Assembly: GCF_036322705.1 (NCBI RefSeq)
Contig: NZ_AP027270.1
Span: 2,543,501-2,607,500 of the forward strand
Direction: 5' to 3'
Length of the DNA: 64,000 nt
DNA from: Maricaulis maris
Lineage (GTDB): Bacteria; Pseudomonadota; Alphaproteobacteria; Caulobacterales; Maricaulaceae
The translations under genes and the position numbers were made by a program. This document shows positions 36,667 to 45,451 of this stretch, piece after piece; the first letter of the stretch is position 1; every line of letters begins with the position of its first letter. The notes under the pieces were generated by a model. The model worked only from the letters and a program-made list of their open reading frames with translations. It ran no database searches and was not told where the DNA came from.

Positions 36667-37740
36667 ATGATAAAGCGTGCACTTATTACCGGCGTGACCG
36701 GGCAGGACGGCGCCTATCTGGCCGAGCTCTTGCTTAGCAAAGGCTATGAAGTTCACGGACTGAAGCGCAGGGCCTCGTCCTTCAACTCCCAGCGCGTTGA
36801 TCATCTCTATGTTGATCCGCATGAGGGTGAGACCCGTTTCTTCATGCACTACGGTGACATGACCGACTCGACCAACCTGATCCGCTTGGTGCAGCAAATT
36901 CAGCCAGACGAAATCTACAATCTGGCGGCCCAGAGCCACGTGAAGGTGAGCTTCGAAGCTCCTGAATATACAGCCAATGCCGACGCCATAGGCGCGCTTC
37001 GCCTGCTGGAAGCGATTCGCATCCTCGATCTGCAAGACAAGGCCCGCTTCTATCAAGCCTCAACCTCGGAACTCTACGGGCTGGTGCAAGAGGTTCCTCA
37101 ATCCGAAACCACTCCTTTCTACCCCCGCAGCCCCTATGCCGCCGCGAAGCTCTATGCTTACTGGATCACGGTGAATTATCGCGAAGCCTATGGGATGCAC
37201 GCGTCAAACGGAATTCTCTTCAATCATGAAGGCCCGACCCGCGGTGAAACCTTTGTCACGCGCAAGATCACGCGTGCGGTTGCAGCCATGCACCAGAAGC
37301 GCCAGGCCAAGCTTTATCTCGGTAATCTTGATGCCCAACGCGATTGGGGACATGCAAGAGACTATGTGGAGGGAATGTGGCGGATCGTGCAGCACGCCTC
37401 AGCCGACGATTTTGTACTGGCAACCGGAGAAACGCACACGGTTCGCGAATTCGTGGAGCTGGCATTCAAGGAAATCGATATCACCTTGGAATGGGTAGGG
37501 GCCGGCGAGTCCGAGACCGGTCGCTGCGCCGCAACCGGCCGTGAGCTGGTGGCCGTCGATCCGCGGTATTACCGGCCGACCGAAGTCGATCTCCTGATCG
37601 GTGACCCAACCAAAGCGAAGGAGAAACTGGGCTGGAAGCATACAACCCCCTTCCCCGAGCTGGTCAGCGAAATGGTCCGGAGCGATCTGAAGGTGATCGC
37701 CACTGAGGCAGCCTACCGCTCCAATCACGGCGATGTCTGA
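36667..37740 (+). CDS. gmd: GDP-mannose 4,6-dehydratase
   Basis: Converts GDP-mannose to GDP-4-keto-6-deoxymannose, first step to GDP-fucose, GDP-rhamnose or GDP-perosamine. The 357-residue short-chain dehydrogenase has the NADP loop [14 protein letters not shown] near residue 9, [13 protein letters not shown] near residue 83, the catalytic STSELYG and YAAAK (Tyr/Lys) near residues 133-160, and [20 protein letters not shown] near residue 188. Followed by fcl with an 8-bp overlap, so GDP-L-fucose is the expected product. Confidence 0.95.
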   Translation: MIKRALITGVTGQDGAYLAELLLSKGYEVHGLKRRASSFNSQRVDHLYVDPHEGETRFFMHYGDMTDSTNLIRLVQQIQPDEIYNLAAQSHVKVSFEAPEYTANADAIGALRLLEAIRILDLQDKARFYQASTSELYGLVQEVPQSETTPFYPRSPYAAAKLYAYWITVNYREAYGMHASNGILFNHEGPTRGETFVTRKITRAVAAMHQKRQAKLYLGNLDAQRDWGHARDYVEGMWRIVQHASADDFVLATGETHTVREFVELAFKEIDITLEWVGAGESETGRCAATGRELVAVDPRYYRPTEVDLLIGDPTKAKEKLGWKHTTPFPELVSEMVRSDLKVIATEAAYRSNHGDV

Positions 37741-38695
37741 TCCGATGTATTCGCTCACAGGCAAACGCGTTTGGGTTGCCGGCCATCGGGGGATGGTGGG
37801 TTCCGCGCTTGTCAGACGCCTGAAGCAGGAAGAGCCGACTGAAATCCTGACGGCGACTCGCGCCCAGCTCGATCTCACCGATCAGGCGGCGACCGCAGCC
37901 TGGGTCAAAAACACGCGCCCGGACGCGGTGTTCATTCCCGCAGCCAAGGTGGGCGGGATTTATGCGAATGACAGTTATCCGGCTGAGTTTCTCTATCAGA
38001 ATTTGATGATCGCTTCCAACATCATCCACGCCTGCTATCAGGCGGGTACTGAGAAGCTGCTTTTCTTGGGATCATCCTGCATCTACCCGAAATTCGCCGA
38101 ACAACCGATACAGGAAGAGGCCCTGCTCACCGGCGCGCTTGAGCCCACCAATGAGTGGTATGCGATCGCCAAGATCGCCGGCGTCAAGCTCTGCCAATCC
38201 TATCGCAAGCAGTACGGCGTGGATTTCATCTCCGCCATGCCGACTAATCTCTACGGCCCGGGCGACAATTACCACCCGATGAATTCCCACGTCATCCCGG
38301 CGCTTATTCGCAAGGCCCATGACGCGAAGGTCGACAAGGCGGAATCAATGGAAATCTGGGGCAGCGGGACGCCGCGTCGGGAATTTCTCCACGTCGATGA
38401 TTGCGCGGATGCGCTTGTGCACCTGATGAAGGTCTACTCGGACGCTGGACATATAAATGTCGGTTCGGGTGTAGACCTTCCGATCGGGGAATTGGCCCAC
38501 CTGGTCATGGATGTTGTCGGCTTCAAGGGCGAGCTGACGAAGGACACGAGCAAGCCTGACGGTACGCCGCGCAAGCTGATGAGCGCCGACAAAATTCGGG
38601 CCCTCGGCTGGCAACCCTCGATCAGCCTGCGCGATGGCCTGGCTGACGCTTATCACTGGTTCCTCGCCAACGAAGAGAACATCCCCTCACGTTGA
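37733..38695 (+). CDS. fcl: GDP-L-fucose synthase
   Basis: Epimerase/reductase finishing GDP-fucose synthesis. The 320-residue protein has the NADPH loop [16 protein letters not shown] near residue 15, LGSSCIYPK near residue 107, the catalytic [13 protein letters not shown] near residue 141 and [14 protein letters not shown] near residue 169. It is translationally coupled with gmd (start inside its last 8 bp). ATG 37745 (residue 5) is a possible alternative start. Confidence 0.95.
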   Translation: MSDPMYSLTGKRVWVAGHRGMVGSALVRRLKQEEPTEILTATRAQLDLTDQAATAAWVKNTRPDAVFIPAAKVGGIYANDSYPAEFLYQNLMIASNIIHACYQAGTEKLLFLGSSCIYPKFAEQPIQEEALLTGALEPTNEWYAIAKIAGVKLCQSYRKQYGVDFISAMPTNLYGPGDNYHPMNSHVIPALIRKAHDAKVDKAESMEIWGSGTPRREFLHVDDCADALVHLMKVYSDAGHINVGSGVDLPIGELAHLVMDVVGFKGELTKDTSKPDGTPRKLMSADKIRALGWQPSISLRDGLADAYHWFLANEENIPSR

Positions 38696-38710
38696 GTGCT
38701 GAGCCGGTGT

Positions 38711-39691
38711 CTATCGATCGGTATCCGGCAAGCAGGCCTCGATCTGCGCCCACCAGTAATCAAGTCCGAGCCTGTTGATAACTTCCTGACGCCGCGCATT
38801 GACACGACCGCTTCGGAAATGGACTTCGAACCACTCATCGAGCTTTCCGGCGCTTAGCGCATCCGCCTGCCAAGCATCGACCTGGACGAGCGGAAAGTCA
38901 GCATATGCGGCCGCGACCGGTGTCTTTCGTATGATCGGAACAGCGCCATTCAGTAGTGTCTGCCAAGCCTTGGGCGACGGATCGAGGCCACCGCCTTCCA
39001 CGCAAAGGACAAAGGCGTGGGCCCGGATCAGCGCCTCGAATTCGTCTTCAGCGACCGGATCCTCGAGGACCGTCACGAAGCTGCGCCAGTGGGCCTTCGC
39101 CAGCGCGGTTACCTTTTTCCGAATTTCCCACTGAGAACCATCTCGGACTCGATGAGCGCACAGGATGCGCCGATGACGTTGGCCTGCTTCGCCCCATTCA
39201 GGCACTGCGAGGACAGTGTCGGCTCCGGCCTCGGGAAAGACCATGCCGAGCGGAAGGGGACGGAGTTTCGGGTGGGCCGCCTCGTCGAGATTCTCACAAA
39301 ACCATTGAACCAGGAGAGGATTATTGAGCGCCTCCAACAGCCGATCACGCAAGGCTGCCGGCATGGCGGGCCAGCGCTGGTCGGTCTGGTTCGGCAGGGT
39401 CACATCCTCCGACCCGCTCACCAGCACGAAGGGTGCTGTCAGCCTTGGCAGCACATGGTCGAGAAAATGCTCGAGCGCGACCTCATGTGACCGGAGCGAG
39501 ACGAATACCGTTCGGACATTGGCGATATCGATGCGGAGTCGGTCCGCGACCCGGGGTTCGTCCCGATCACTCAGCACAACCCAGTCGCAACGCGCGGCAA
39601 TCCCGGTCAGCGCATAGGCATCAGCGCCCTTGAACTTGGGGAAAAGCCGGGTGGATAGCGGGCAGAACCGGGTTTCAGAGCGCGCGATCAA
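38711..39691 (-). CDS. Exostosin-like glycosyltransferase, single domain
   Basis: About 326 residues with HRRILCAHRVRDGSQWEIR, HAFVLCVEGGGLDPSPKAWQ then TLLNGAVPIIRKTPVAAAY, the exostosin/GT47-like nucleotide-sugar motif also seen in the larger protein at 31099-32958. No signal peptide. The open frame continues over the neighbouring sulfotransferase, so the start is placed at TTG 39689-39691, overlapping that gene's end by 17 bp; this start is uncertain. It follows the sulfotransferase on the same strand and is convergent with fcl. Confidence 0.7.
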   Translation of the reverse strand: MIARSETRFCPLSTRLFPKFKGADAYALTGIAARCDWVVLSDRDEPRVADRLRIDIANVRTVFVSLRSHEVALEHFLDHVLPRLTAPFVLVSGSEDVTLPNQTDQRWPAMPAALRDRLLEALNNPLLVQWFCENLDEAAHPKLRPLPLGMVFPEAGADTVLAVPEWGEAGQRHRRILCAHRVRDGSQWEIRKKVTALAKAHWRSFVTVLEDPVAEDEFEALIRAHAFVLCVEGGGLDPSPKAWQTLLNGAVPIIRKTPVAAAYADFPLVQVDAWQADALSAGKLDEWFEVHFRSGRVNARRQEVINRLGLDYWWAQIEACLPDTDR

Positions 39692-40367
39692 GCAAGCCTC
39701 TCCAAACGCTCTGGACCGGGTCGGGCAGCCTGTCATCTTCGGTTTCACGGACGGTTTGCAGAGAGGCGTCGAAGAATTCCAGCGGTTGCTCCGTGACCAG
39801 TCCCAGCGCCTGAAGCAGGCTTTGCAGCTTGGCTTGCATGGCGACCGTCTCCGGCAGGCACTGAACGATCGGGAAATCCAGCCGCGTCTGCCAGTCCAGC
39901 AAGCGTGAATTATACGCATGCCAGATCGCCAACCCCTTCTCGATCGGAAATCCGTTGCGGCTCTCCAGCGAGCGTGCAACCGCCATGGGGTGGCGGAATA
40001 TCCCGAGCGGTCGGGCGTTGGGGAGGACTTTGAGCCACCCCTCGAGTGTCAGAAGGGTGCGCGGGTCCTTGAAGCCCCAGCAGGCCTCACCGTCACGTGA
40101 CTCGATGAACAGATCCCTGACCGCCGCATGCATCGGAAACCACTCCACCTGCTCCGGCGGCTCGTTCCAGCTCCCGCCATTGGCCTTGAGCAGGTCCTCT
40201 TGCATGTAAAGCACGGCGGGGGGTTCCTGCAGCCCTTTTGGATTGCGGGTAATACTCTTGTCCAGGACGCGACCCAGATACACACCGGCTTCCATCAGCG
40301 TTCCGGCAAGCGCACTGGTGCCACTTCGATGCATGCCCAAAACGATATAGCAGGTGTTGTCACTCAT
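39675..40367 (-). CDS. Sulfotransferase family protein (2)
   Basis: A 230-residue compact PAPS-dependent sulfotransferase: YIVLGMHRSGTSALAGTL near residue 7 is the 5'-phosphosulfate loop, CWGFKDPRTL near residue 95 and IFRHPMAVARSLESRNGFP near residue 122 the 3'-phosphate site. It is at the short end of the family. Probably acts on a glycan with the downstream exostosin-like enzyme. Confidence 0.85.
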   Translation of the reverse strand: MSDNTCYIVLGMHRSGTSALAGTLMEAGVYLGRVLDKSITRNPKGLQEPPAVLYMQEDLLKANGGSWNEPPEQVEWFPMHAAVRDLFIESRDGEACWGFKDPRTLLTLEGWLKVLPNARPLGIFRHPMAVARSLESRNGFPIEKGLAIWHAYNSRLLDWQTRLDFPIVQCLPETVAMQAKLQSLLQALGLVTEQPLEFFDASLQTVRETEDDRLPDPVQSVWRGLLDRAL

Positions 40368-40483
40368 TGCCGTCTCCCCCCGGACTTTGCACCCTGTCAG
40401 TCGCGGCGCAGGTTAGCGGATGAGGCAAGCGAGGACGAGGCGCCGCAGCAGGCATCCGGTGCGGTTGAAGGAAGACGGAGTCG

Positions 40484-41272
40484 ATGACCGAAACAATGCA
40501 GCTCGAACCGCATGCCATGGTGATCGGCGCGCTCGGAGGTTCGGGGACACGCGCGGTTGCGGAAGCCTTTGAACGCCTGGGATATGTGCACGGCCCGGCG
40601 CTCAATCGCTCCCGCGACTGCCTGGACTTCACCTATCTCTTCGTCCGGACCGACTGGATGGCATCCCCCCTCCCCTCGATCGGTCATCGTCTGGGCGTGT
40701 TGCGCGCCGTGACGGAATCCGGGCACCACCCGGAAGCCGCGCCACTCGATCAACTGACCGACGTGGTGACGGAGAGGAATGCAGCGGCTGAGGGGCGTGC
40801 TTTCCTCGTTAAGGAACCCAATACCCACATGTTCGCTGATGACATCCTGACCGCATGGCCGGATGCCGCCTTTCTCTTCGTGCACCGACATCCCCTCGAC
40901 ATGGCGTTTTCCAGCAACACCAACCAGCTCAAGCGTTGGGGGGAGGCGCTGGGCATATCGGCCGAGCGGAGCGGATCATTGCCCGCCGCGCAGCTGGATG
41001 TCTGGATCCATGCCCGGCAGGCACAAACGGTGCGGGAGCGCCGCCATGGCGGACGCACGGCGAGCCTCAACTACGAGCGCTTCGTCGAAGCGCCGGTCGA
41101 GACGCTGCACAGTGCCTGCCGGGCGTTGGGAATTAAGATCACCGATACTCGACTCGAACTGGCCTGTCGCAATGTATCGTCGCCGGACAGTCGTGGCCGG
41201 TGGCGCGAACAGGATTTATCCTGCTTTCGCGACGATCAACTCGCCTACTGCAAGGATGAAGGCTGGTTGTGA
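40484..41272 (+). CDS. Sulfotransferase family protein (3)
   Basis: A 262-residue PAPS-type sulfotransferase: MVIGALGGSGTRAVAEAF near residue 12, LVKEPNTHMF near residue 107, FVHRHPLDMAFSSNTNQLKR near residue 130 and LNYERFVEAP near residue 195. It stands alone, divergent from the other sulfotransferase across a 116-bp gap, and ends 7 bp before the convergent gspF. Confidence 0.82.
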   Translation: MTETMQLEPHAMVIGALGGSGTRAVAEAFERLGYVHGPALNRSRDCLDFTYLFVRTDWMASPLPSIGHRLGVLRAVTESGHHPEAAPLDQLTDVVTERNAAAEGRAFLVKEPNTHMFADDILTAWPDAAFLFVHRHPLDMAFSSNTNQLKRWGEALGISAERSGSLPAAQLDVWIHARQAQTVRERRHGGRTASLNYERFVEAPVETLHSACRALGIKITDTRLELACRNVSSPDSRGRWREQDLSCFRDDQLAYCKDEGWL

Positions 41273-41279
41273 GTCGGTG

Positions 41280-42482
41280 TCAGATGATGTCGATACTGTA
41301 AAGGCTCGACATCGCCAGGACGAGGCTGATCACAATCAGGCCAATGACCGAGGCGATAAAGGCGATGGCAAGAGGTTCGGCGAGTGAGGTGAGACGCTTC
41401 GCCAGATTCCGGGATTCTTGCTCGCCCGCCTCCGCCACGAAGAGCAGCATCTCGGCGAGCGCCCCGGACAGGCGCCCGGTCCGCACCAGATTGAGCGTCA
41501 TGGCGTCGGTATTGGTGTGGGCGCGCAGAGCGGTTTCCAGCATTTCACCAGAGCGGACGGCCCGGCGGGCCTGTTCCAGACCCTCACGACGACGCGGTGA
41601 CAGGACGCCGCGTTCCGCGAGGGCGAGGGCATCGATCAGGGCGGCGCCGGCTGCCAAGGCCGTTCCGGTGACCCGCGCCCAGCGAGCCGTGTCGCTGGCT
41701 TCAAGGAAGCGGCCAAGCACGGGAAGACGAAAGGCGACCGCGGTTGCTGCCCGGCGTGTGGCCGGCGCGCGCCATATCTGCACAGCGCCCAGCGCCAGCA
41801 GGGCCGCCCCGCCCAGGACTAGCGGGACATTGGCATTGAAGAATTCGCCAATGCCGAGAACGATGCGGGAAATGGCCGGGATTTCGCTCTCCGCGTTTTC
41901 CAGCAGGGCGGAAAAACGCGGCACGACGAACATAAAGATGAAGATCACCGCGCCCGTACCGGCAACGGCGAGGAAGCCGGGATAGGCGAGCGCATTGCGC
42001 ACTTCCTCGGCGGATGTGAGATCACGTTCCATCTGGCTGGCGACCTCGTTAAGGCGAGTGTCCAGCGAGCCTGTAGCCTCGCCGAGCTCGACAAGGCGCG
42101 GCGCATAATCGGGCAGGGTCGGCATATGGCGGGCGAGTGCATTGGATAGGCGCCCACCACCGCGCAGGTCTGTGCGGATAGCGCGCATCTGCTCTGAGAG
42201 TTCGCGGCACGGCTCTTCCTCCAGCAGGGCATCGAAGGTCGCCAGCAGGGGCGAGCCGGCCCGCAGGAGGGTGGCCAGCTGGCGGATGAATCGGTGGCGG
42301 TCCTTCGGGCGGGCGCTCTTGCGATCATATCGCCGTCCCTCCCCGTCGACCAAGCCAATCTCATAGGCGAGAATGCCCTGGGCCCGTAGCTGGCTGACTG
42401 CGTCGTCTGCGTCGCCGGCGCTGATCCGACCTTCCACTGAGGCGCCGTCGCGTTTCAAGCCCTTGTAAAGGAAGCTGGCCAT
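41280..42482 (-). CDS. gspF: Type II secretion inner-membrane protein GspF
   Basis: The 400-residue platform protein of the type II secretion motor. Two homologous helical domains (about residues 70-190 and 270-390) each followed by membrane spans, the last at residues 370-400. The N-terminus FLYKGLKRDGASVEGRI and RHRFIRQLATLLRAGSPL (near residue 63) are typical. It begins 15 bp after the gspE stop. Confidence 0.93.
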   Translation of the reverse strand: MASFLYKGLKRDGASVEGRISAGDADDAVSQLRAQGILAYEIGLVDGEGRRYDRKSARPKDRHRFIRQLATLLRAGSPLLATFDALLEEEPCRELSEQMRAIRTDLRGGGRLSNALARHMPTLPDYAPRLVELGEATGSLDTRLNEVASQMERDLTSAEEVRNALAYPGFLAVAGTGAVIFIFMFVVPRFSALLENAESEIPAISRIVLGIGEFFNANVPLVLGGAALLALGAVQIWRAPATRRAATAVAFRLPVLGRFLEASDTARWARVTGTALAAGAALIDALALAERGVLSPRRREGLEQARRAVRSGEMLETALRAHTNTDAMTLNLVRTGRLSGALAEMLLFVAEAGEQESRNLAKRLTSLAEPLAIAFIASVIGLIVISLVLAMSSLYSIDII

Positions 42483-42497
42483 GTTGCGCGCCGCCCC

Positions 42498-44291
42498 TTA
42501 TGCCCGAACCGTGTCGGGGCGGGTCTCGCGAGCGCCGCCGCCGAGCACCCGCATGGCCTCGGAGACCGAAGTTATGCCGGCACGCGCTTTCAGCAGACCA
42601 TCTTCAAGCATAGACAGGAAGCCCGCGCCACGCGCGGCGGCAAGTATTTCGGCCTGGCCAGCGCCGTGGGCGATGGCTTCCTTGACGGCGCCGTCAATCG
42701 CGGTGGCTTCATAGACCGCGATGCGGCCGGAATAGCCCTGGCCGCGACACGAATCGCAACCGACAGGAACGCGCCAGTGGGCCGTGTCTTCAAAGGCGTC
42801 GGCAGGCCATTGCACGCCGCGCTCGCGAGCCGCATCGAGGAGGCCCTCAGCGGCGGCGACCTCATCGCTGGTAGCTGCGACGGAACAATCCGGACAGAGT
42901 CGGCGCAACAGGCGCTGGGCAATGAGACCGCGCAGCGAGGCTGAGACGAGAAAGGGTTCGACGCCCAGATCGGTCAGACGTTCGATGGCGCCCAGTGCGG
43001 TATTGGTGTGCAGGGTCGAGAAGACGAGGTGGCCGGTCAGGGCCGCCTGGATGGCGATGCGCGCGGTTTCGCCATCGCGGATCTCGCCGATCATGATCAC
43101 GTCGGGGTCCTGGCGCAGGATGGCACGCAAGCCGCGGGCGAAGTCATAGCCGATGTCGGCGCGCGCCTGCACTTGGGTGACCCCGTCCATATCGTATTCC
43201 ACCGGGTCCTCGATGGTGATGATCTTGCGCTGGCCGTCATTGACCAGTTCCAGGGCGCGATAGAGCGTGGTCGACTTGCCCGACCCGGTGGGGCCGGTGA
43301 CCAGGATGACGCCGTTGGGCTCGCGGATCACCCGGTCGAAGACGCGGCGCTGCCGGCCCACGAGGCCCAGCCCGTCCAGCGAGGGGAGTTCCTGGCGTTT
43401 GCGCAGCAAGCGCAGGACAAGGCTCTCCCCCCAGGCGCCGGGCAGGGAGGAAACGCGGAGATCGATGTCCTGACCGGCAAATCGCACGGTCTGGCGACCA
43501 TCCTGGGGCAGGCGGCGCTCGGCGATGTCCATGGCCGAGACGAGTTTGATGCGGGAGGCGACGGCATCGAAACGCGCTTTCGGCTGCGTCTGCATCAGGT
43601 TCAGAACTCCATCGACGCGAAAGCGGACCTGGAATTCATGCTCGAAGGGTTCGATATGAATGTCGCTGGCACCATCGCGCAGGGCGTCCTCGAAGACGGC
43701 ATTGACGAAATCGATGACCGGCGCCTCCTCGGCCATTTCGCGCAGGCGCTCGACATCGGTCAGCGCGCTCTGGCGGGTCCGCGCCCCGGCCGACTGCAGG
43801 CGGGCGAGCGCGCTTTCCAGCAGGCGGTTGGCGCCGAGCAGAAATTGCGTCTCGCCGGGCCAGGCCGCGCCGAGTCGTTCGTTGAGACCGGGATCGAGCG
43901 GATTGCGGGCGAAAGCGACCAGCCGGACGGCGTCGACAGAGGGTCGGGCGGCAACCTCGCTGTCGAGGGCGGCGAAGGTGTCGTCCCCGATCATGCTCCA
44001 CCACAGTACCGCGCCCTTCTCGGCCAGCCAGCGGATCGGCAGGTCCAGGGCGGCGGGCGCGAAGGCGTAGACGGCCTCGTCGCGCGGCAGGGCGGCCGGC
44101 GCAAGCAGGGGCAGGCCGAGCTGGACAGACAGGACCGCGAGCAGGCGCTCCTCAGCCACCGCACCGAGACGCAGGAGGGCCTGGCCGAACAGGACCGGCG
44201 TCTCGCGCTGATAGGCCAGCGCCTGCTCGATATCGGACGGTGCGATGGCGCCCGCCTCAACAAGCAATTCCCCGATCCGGCGTCGATCCAT
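42498..44291 (-). CDS. gspE: Type II secretion ATPase GspE
   Basis: The 597-residue hexameric ATPase that powers pseudopilus assembly. N-terminal MshEN-type domain (GELLVEAGAIAPSDIEQAL), then VTGPTGSGKSTTLY (Walker A, near residue 330), IGEIRDGETARIA (Walker B/Asp box), LVFSTLHTNTALG (His box) and a tetracysteine zinc motif (LCPDC with CDSCRGQGYSG). All catalytic elements are present. Upstream is a REP-like palindrome at 44422-44448. Confidence 0.95.
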   Translation of the reverse strand: MDRRRIGELLVEAGAIAPSDIEQALAYQRETPVLFGQALLRLGAVAEERLLAVLSVQLGLPLLAPAALPRDEAVYAFAPAALDLPIRWLAEKGAVLWWSMIGDDTFAALDSEVAARPSVDAVRLVAFARNPLDPGLNERLGAAWPGETQFLLGANRLLESALARLQSAGARTRQSALTDVERLREMAEEAPVIDFVNAVFEDALRDGASDIHIEPFEHEFQVRFRVDGVLNLMQTQPKARFDAVASRIKLVSAMDIAERRLPQDGRQTVRFAGQDIDLRVSSLPGAWGESLVLRLLRKRQELPSLDGLGLVGRQRRVFDRVIREPNGVILVTGPTGSGKSTTLYRALELVNDGQRKIITIEDPVEYDMDGVTQVQARADIGYDFARGLRAILRQDPDVIMIGEIRDGETARIAIQAALTGHLVFSTLHTNTALGAIERLTDLGVEPFLVSASLRGLIAQRLLRRLCPDCSVAATSDEVAAAEGLLDAARERGVQWPADAFEDTAHWRVPVGCDSCRGQGYSGRIAVYEATAIDGAVKEAIAHGAGQAEILAAARGAGFLSMLEDGLLKARAGITSVSEAMRVLGGGARETRPDTVRA

Positions 44292-44421
44292 GATCCCAAC
44301 CCTGCATGGCGGCCGGAAAACGCCCGGCCGGGCTCCTGCCCGAAGTTAGACCGCGCCGCCGCCCGCGTGGCAAGCCCCGCCACTGACGCGCGGCCCGCAG
44401 GTAAACGAGATAATCGGTGAC

Positions 44422-44448
44422 GATAGATGGTGACACGCACCATTTATC
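44422..44448. repeat. REP-like palindrome upstream of gspE and the RAYT gene
   Basis: GATA-g-ATGGTG-acacg-CACCAT-t-TATC forms a 27-bp imperfect palindrome. Its GTGCGTGTCACCATT core recurs at 45266-45391 on the other side of the RAYT gene. Confidence 0.75.
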
Positions 44449-44514
44449 TTCCTCCCTTTTTTTCAAATACACGCTGATGTTGCACGGAACGATCTTTACC
44501 ACTAACTTCAGGGC

Positions 44515-45180
44515 ATGACTCGCCGCGCCCGTATCGTCCTGCCCGGTTTTCCGCATCATGTGACCCAGCGGGGAAACCGGCGTCAGCGGACCTTCTTTGG
44601 GGATGCGGACTATGCGCTGTACCGCGATCTGATGGCCTCGGCCTGCGCGGTGCACGGGGTGCGTTGCTGGGCCTGGTGCCTGATGCCCAATTATGTGCAT
44701 CTCGTGCTGGAGCCGTCGCGGCCGGAGGCGCTCGCCAGGGCCGTCGGCCGCGCGCACTGGCGCTATACCCGGCACATCAATGCGCGCCAGGGCTGGACCG
44801 GGTTTTTATGGCAGGGCCGTTTTGCCTCCTGCGCGATGGACGAGGCGCATGCCCTGGCGGCGGTGCGCTATGTGGAGAACAATCCGGTCGCCGCGCGCCT
44901 GTGCGCACGGGCGCAGGATTGGGCGTGGTCGAGCGCGCGCTTTCATGTCGATCAGGGACGGCCCGACGGACTGACGCAGGCGGCGCCCTGGCTTGCGCGC
45001 ATCCCCGACTGGCCGCGCTATCTCGCCGAGGGAACAAGCCCGCGCGAGGAGATCCTGCTGGGCGATTTCACGCAGACCGGCTATCCGCTCGGCGAAAAGT
45101 CCTGGATCGCGAATCTGGAGACCAAGTCCGCCACCCGCCTCCGTCCCGGAACGCCGGGACGTCCGCGCCGCGAGGGATAA
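44515..45180 (+). CDS. REP-associated tyrosine transposase (RAYT)
   Basis: A 221-residue Y1/HUH-type transposase: HHVTQRGNRRQRTFF near residue 16, CLMPNYVHLVLEPSRPE near residue 58 (the HUH region, here Tyr-x-His instead of His-x-His), FLWQGRFASCAMDE near residue 99 and VRYVENNPVAARLC near residue 115 (the catalytic Tyr). RAYTs are domesticated relatives of IS200 transposases that bind REP sequences; the palindromes flanking this gene share one core. The substituted first His may weaken metal binding. Confidence 0.88.
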   Translation: MTRRARIVLPGFPHHVTQRGNRRQRTFFGDADYALYRDLMASACAVHGVRCWAWCLMPNYVHLVLEPSRPEALARAVGRAHWRYTRHINARQGWTGFLWQGRFASCAMDEAHALAAVRYVENNPVAARLCARAQDWAWSSARFHVDQGRPDGLTQAAPWLARIPDWPRYLAEGTSPREEILLGDFTQTGYPLGEKSWIANLETKSATRLRPGTPGRPRREG

Positions 45181-45209
45181 ATCGTGACGGGGAACGGTGA
45201 TATGACGAT

Positions 45210-45391
45210 AAACAGTGACACGTACCCTAGATAAACAGTGACACGTAGCCGTTTCGCGGAAATTTGTGCGTGTCACCATTTAGAGGGTGCGTGTCACCTG
45301 ACGGGACGGGAAACGGCGAAACGTACCCGTTTCGCGGAAATGCGTGCGTGTCACCATTTAGAAAGAAATGCGTGCGTGTCACCATTTAGAA
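45210..45391. repeat. Cluster of REP-like GTGACAC/GTGTCAC repeats
   Basis: AAACAGTGACACGTA occurs at about 45210 and 45234. GTGCGTGTCACCATTTAGA occurs at 45266, 45345 and 45373, with a shorter GGTGCGTGTCACC at 45286. A longer unit, CCGTTTCGCGGAAAT plus the core, is repeated at about 45249-45284 and 45328-45363. The core equals one arm of the palindrome at 44422-44448. Confidence 0.85.
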
Positions 45392-45396
45392 GAAGA

Positions 45397-45426
45397 CAAA
45401 AAAGAAGGGCGGCCGAAGCCGCCCTT
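45397..45426 (-). terminator. Rho-independent terminator of the secreted-protein gene
   Basis: On the minus strand AAGGGCGGC-TTCG-GCCGCCCTT (complement of 45405-45426), a 9-bp stem with a stable UUCG loop, runs into CTTTTTTG. It lies 25 bp after the stop of the gene at 45452-46915. Confidence 0.95.
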
Positions 45427-45451
45427 CCCATTTCGTAGAGCAGAGCCCGAC

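Noticed and set aside
43008-44420. 470-codon open frame antisense to gspE
   Set aside because: Shadow of gspE; low-complexity composition.
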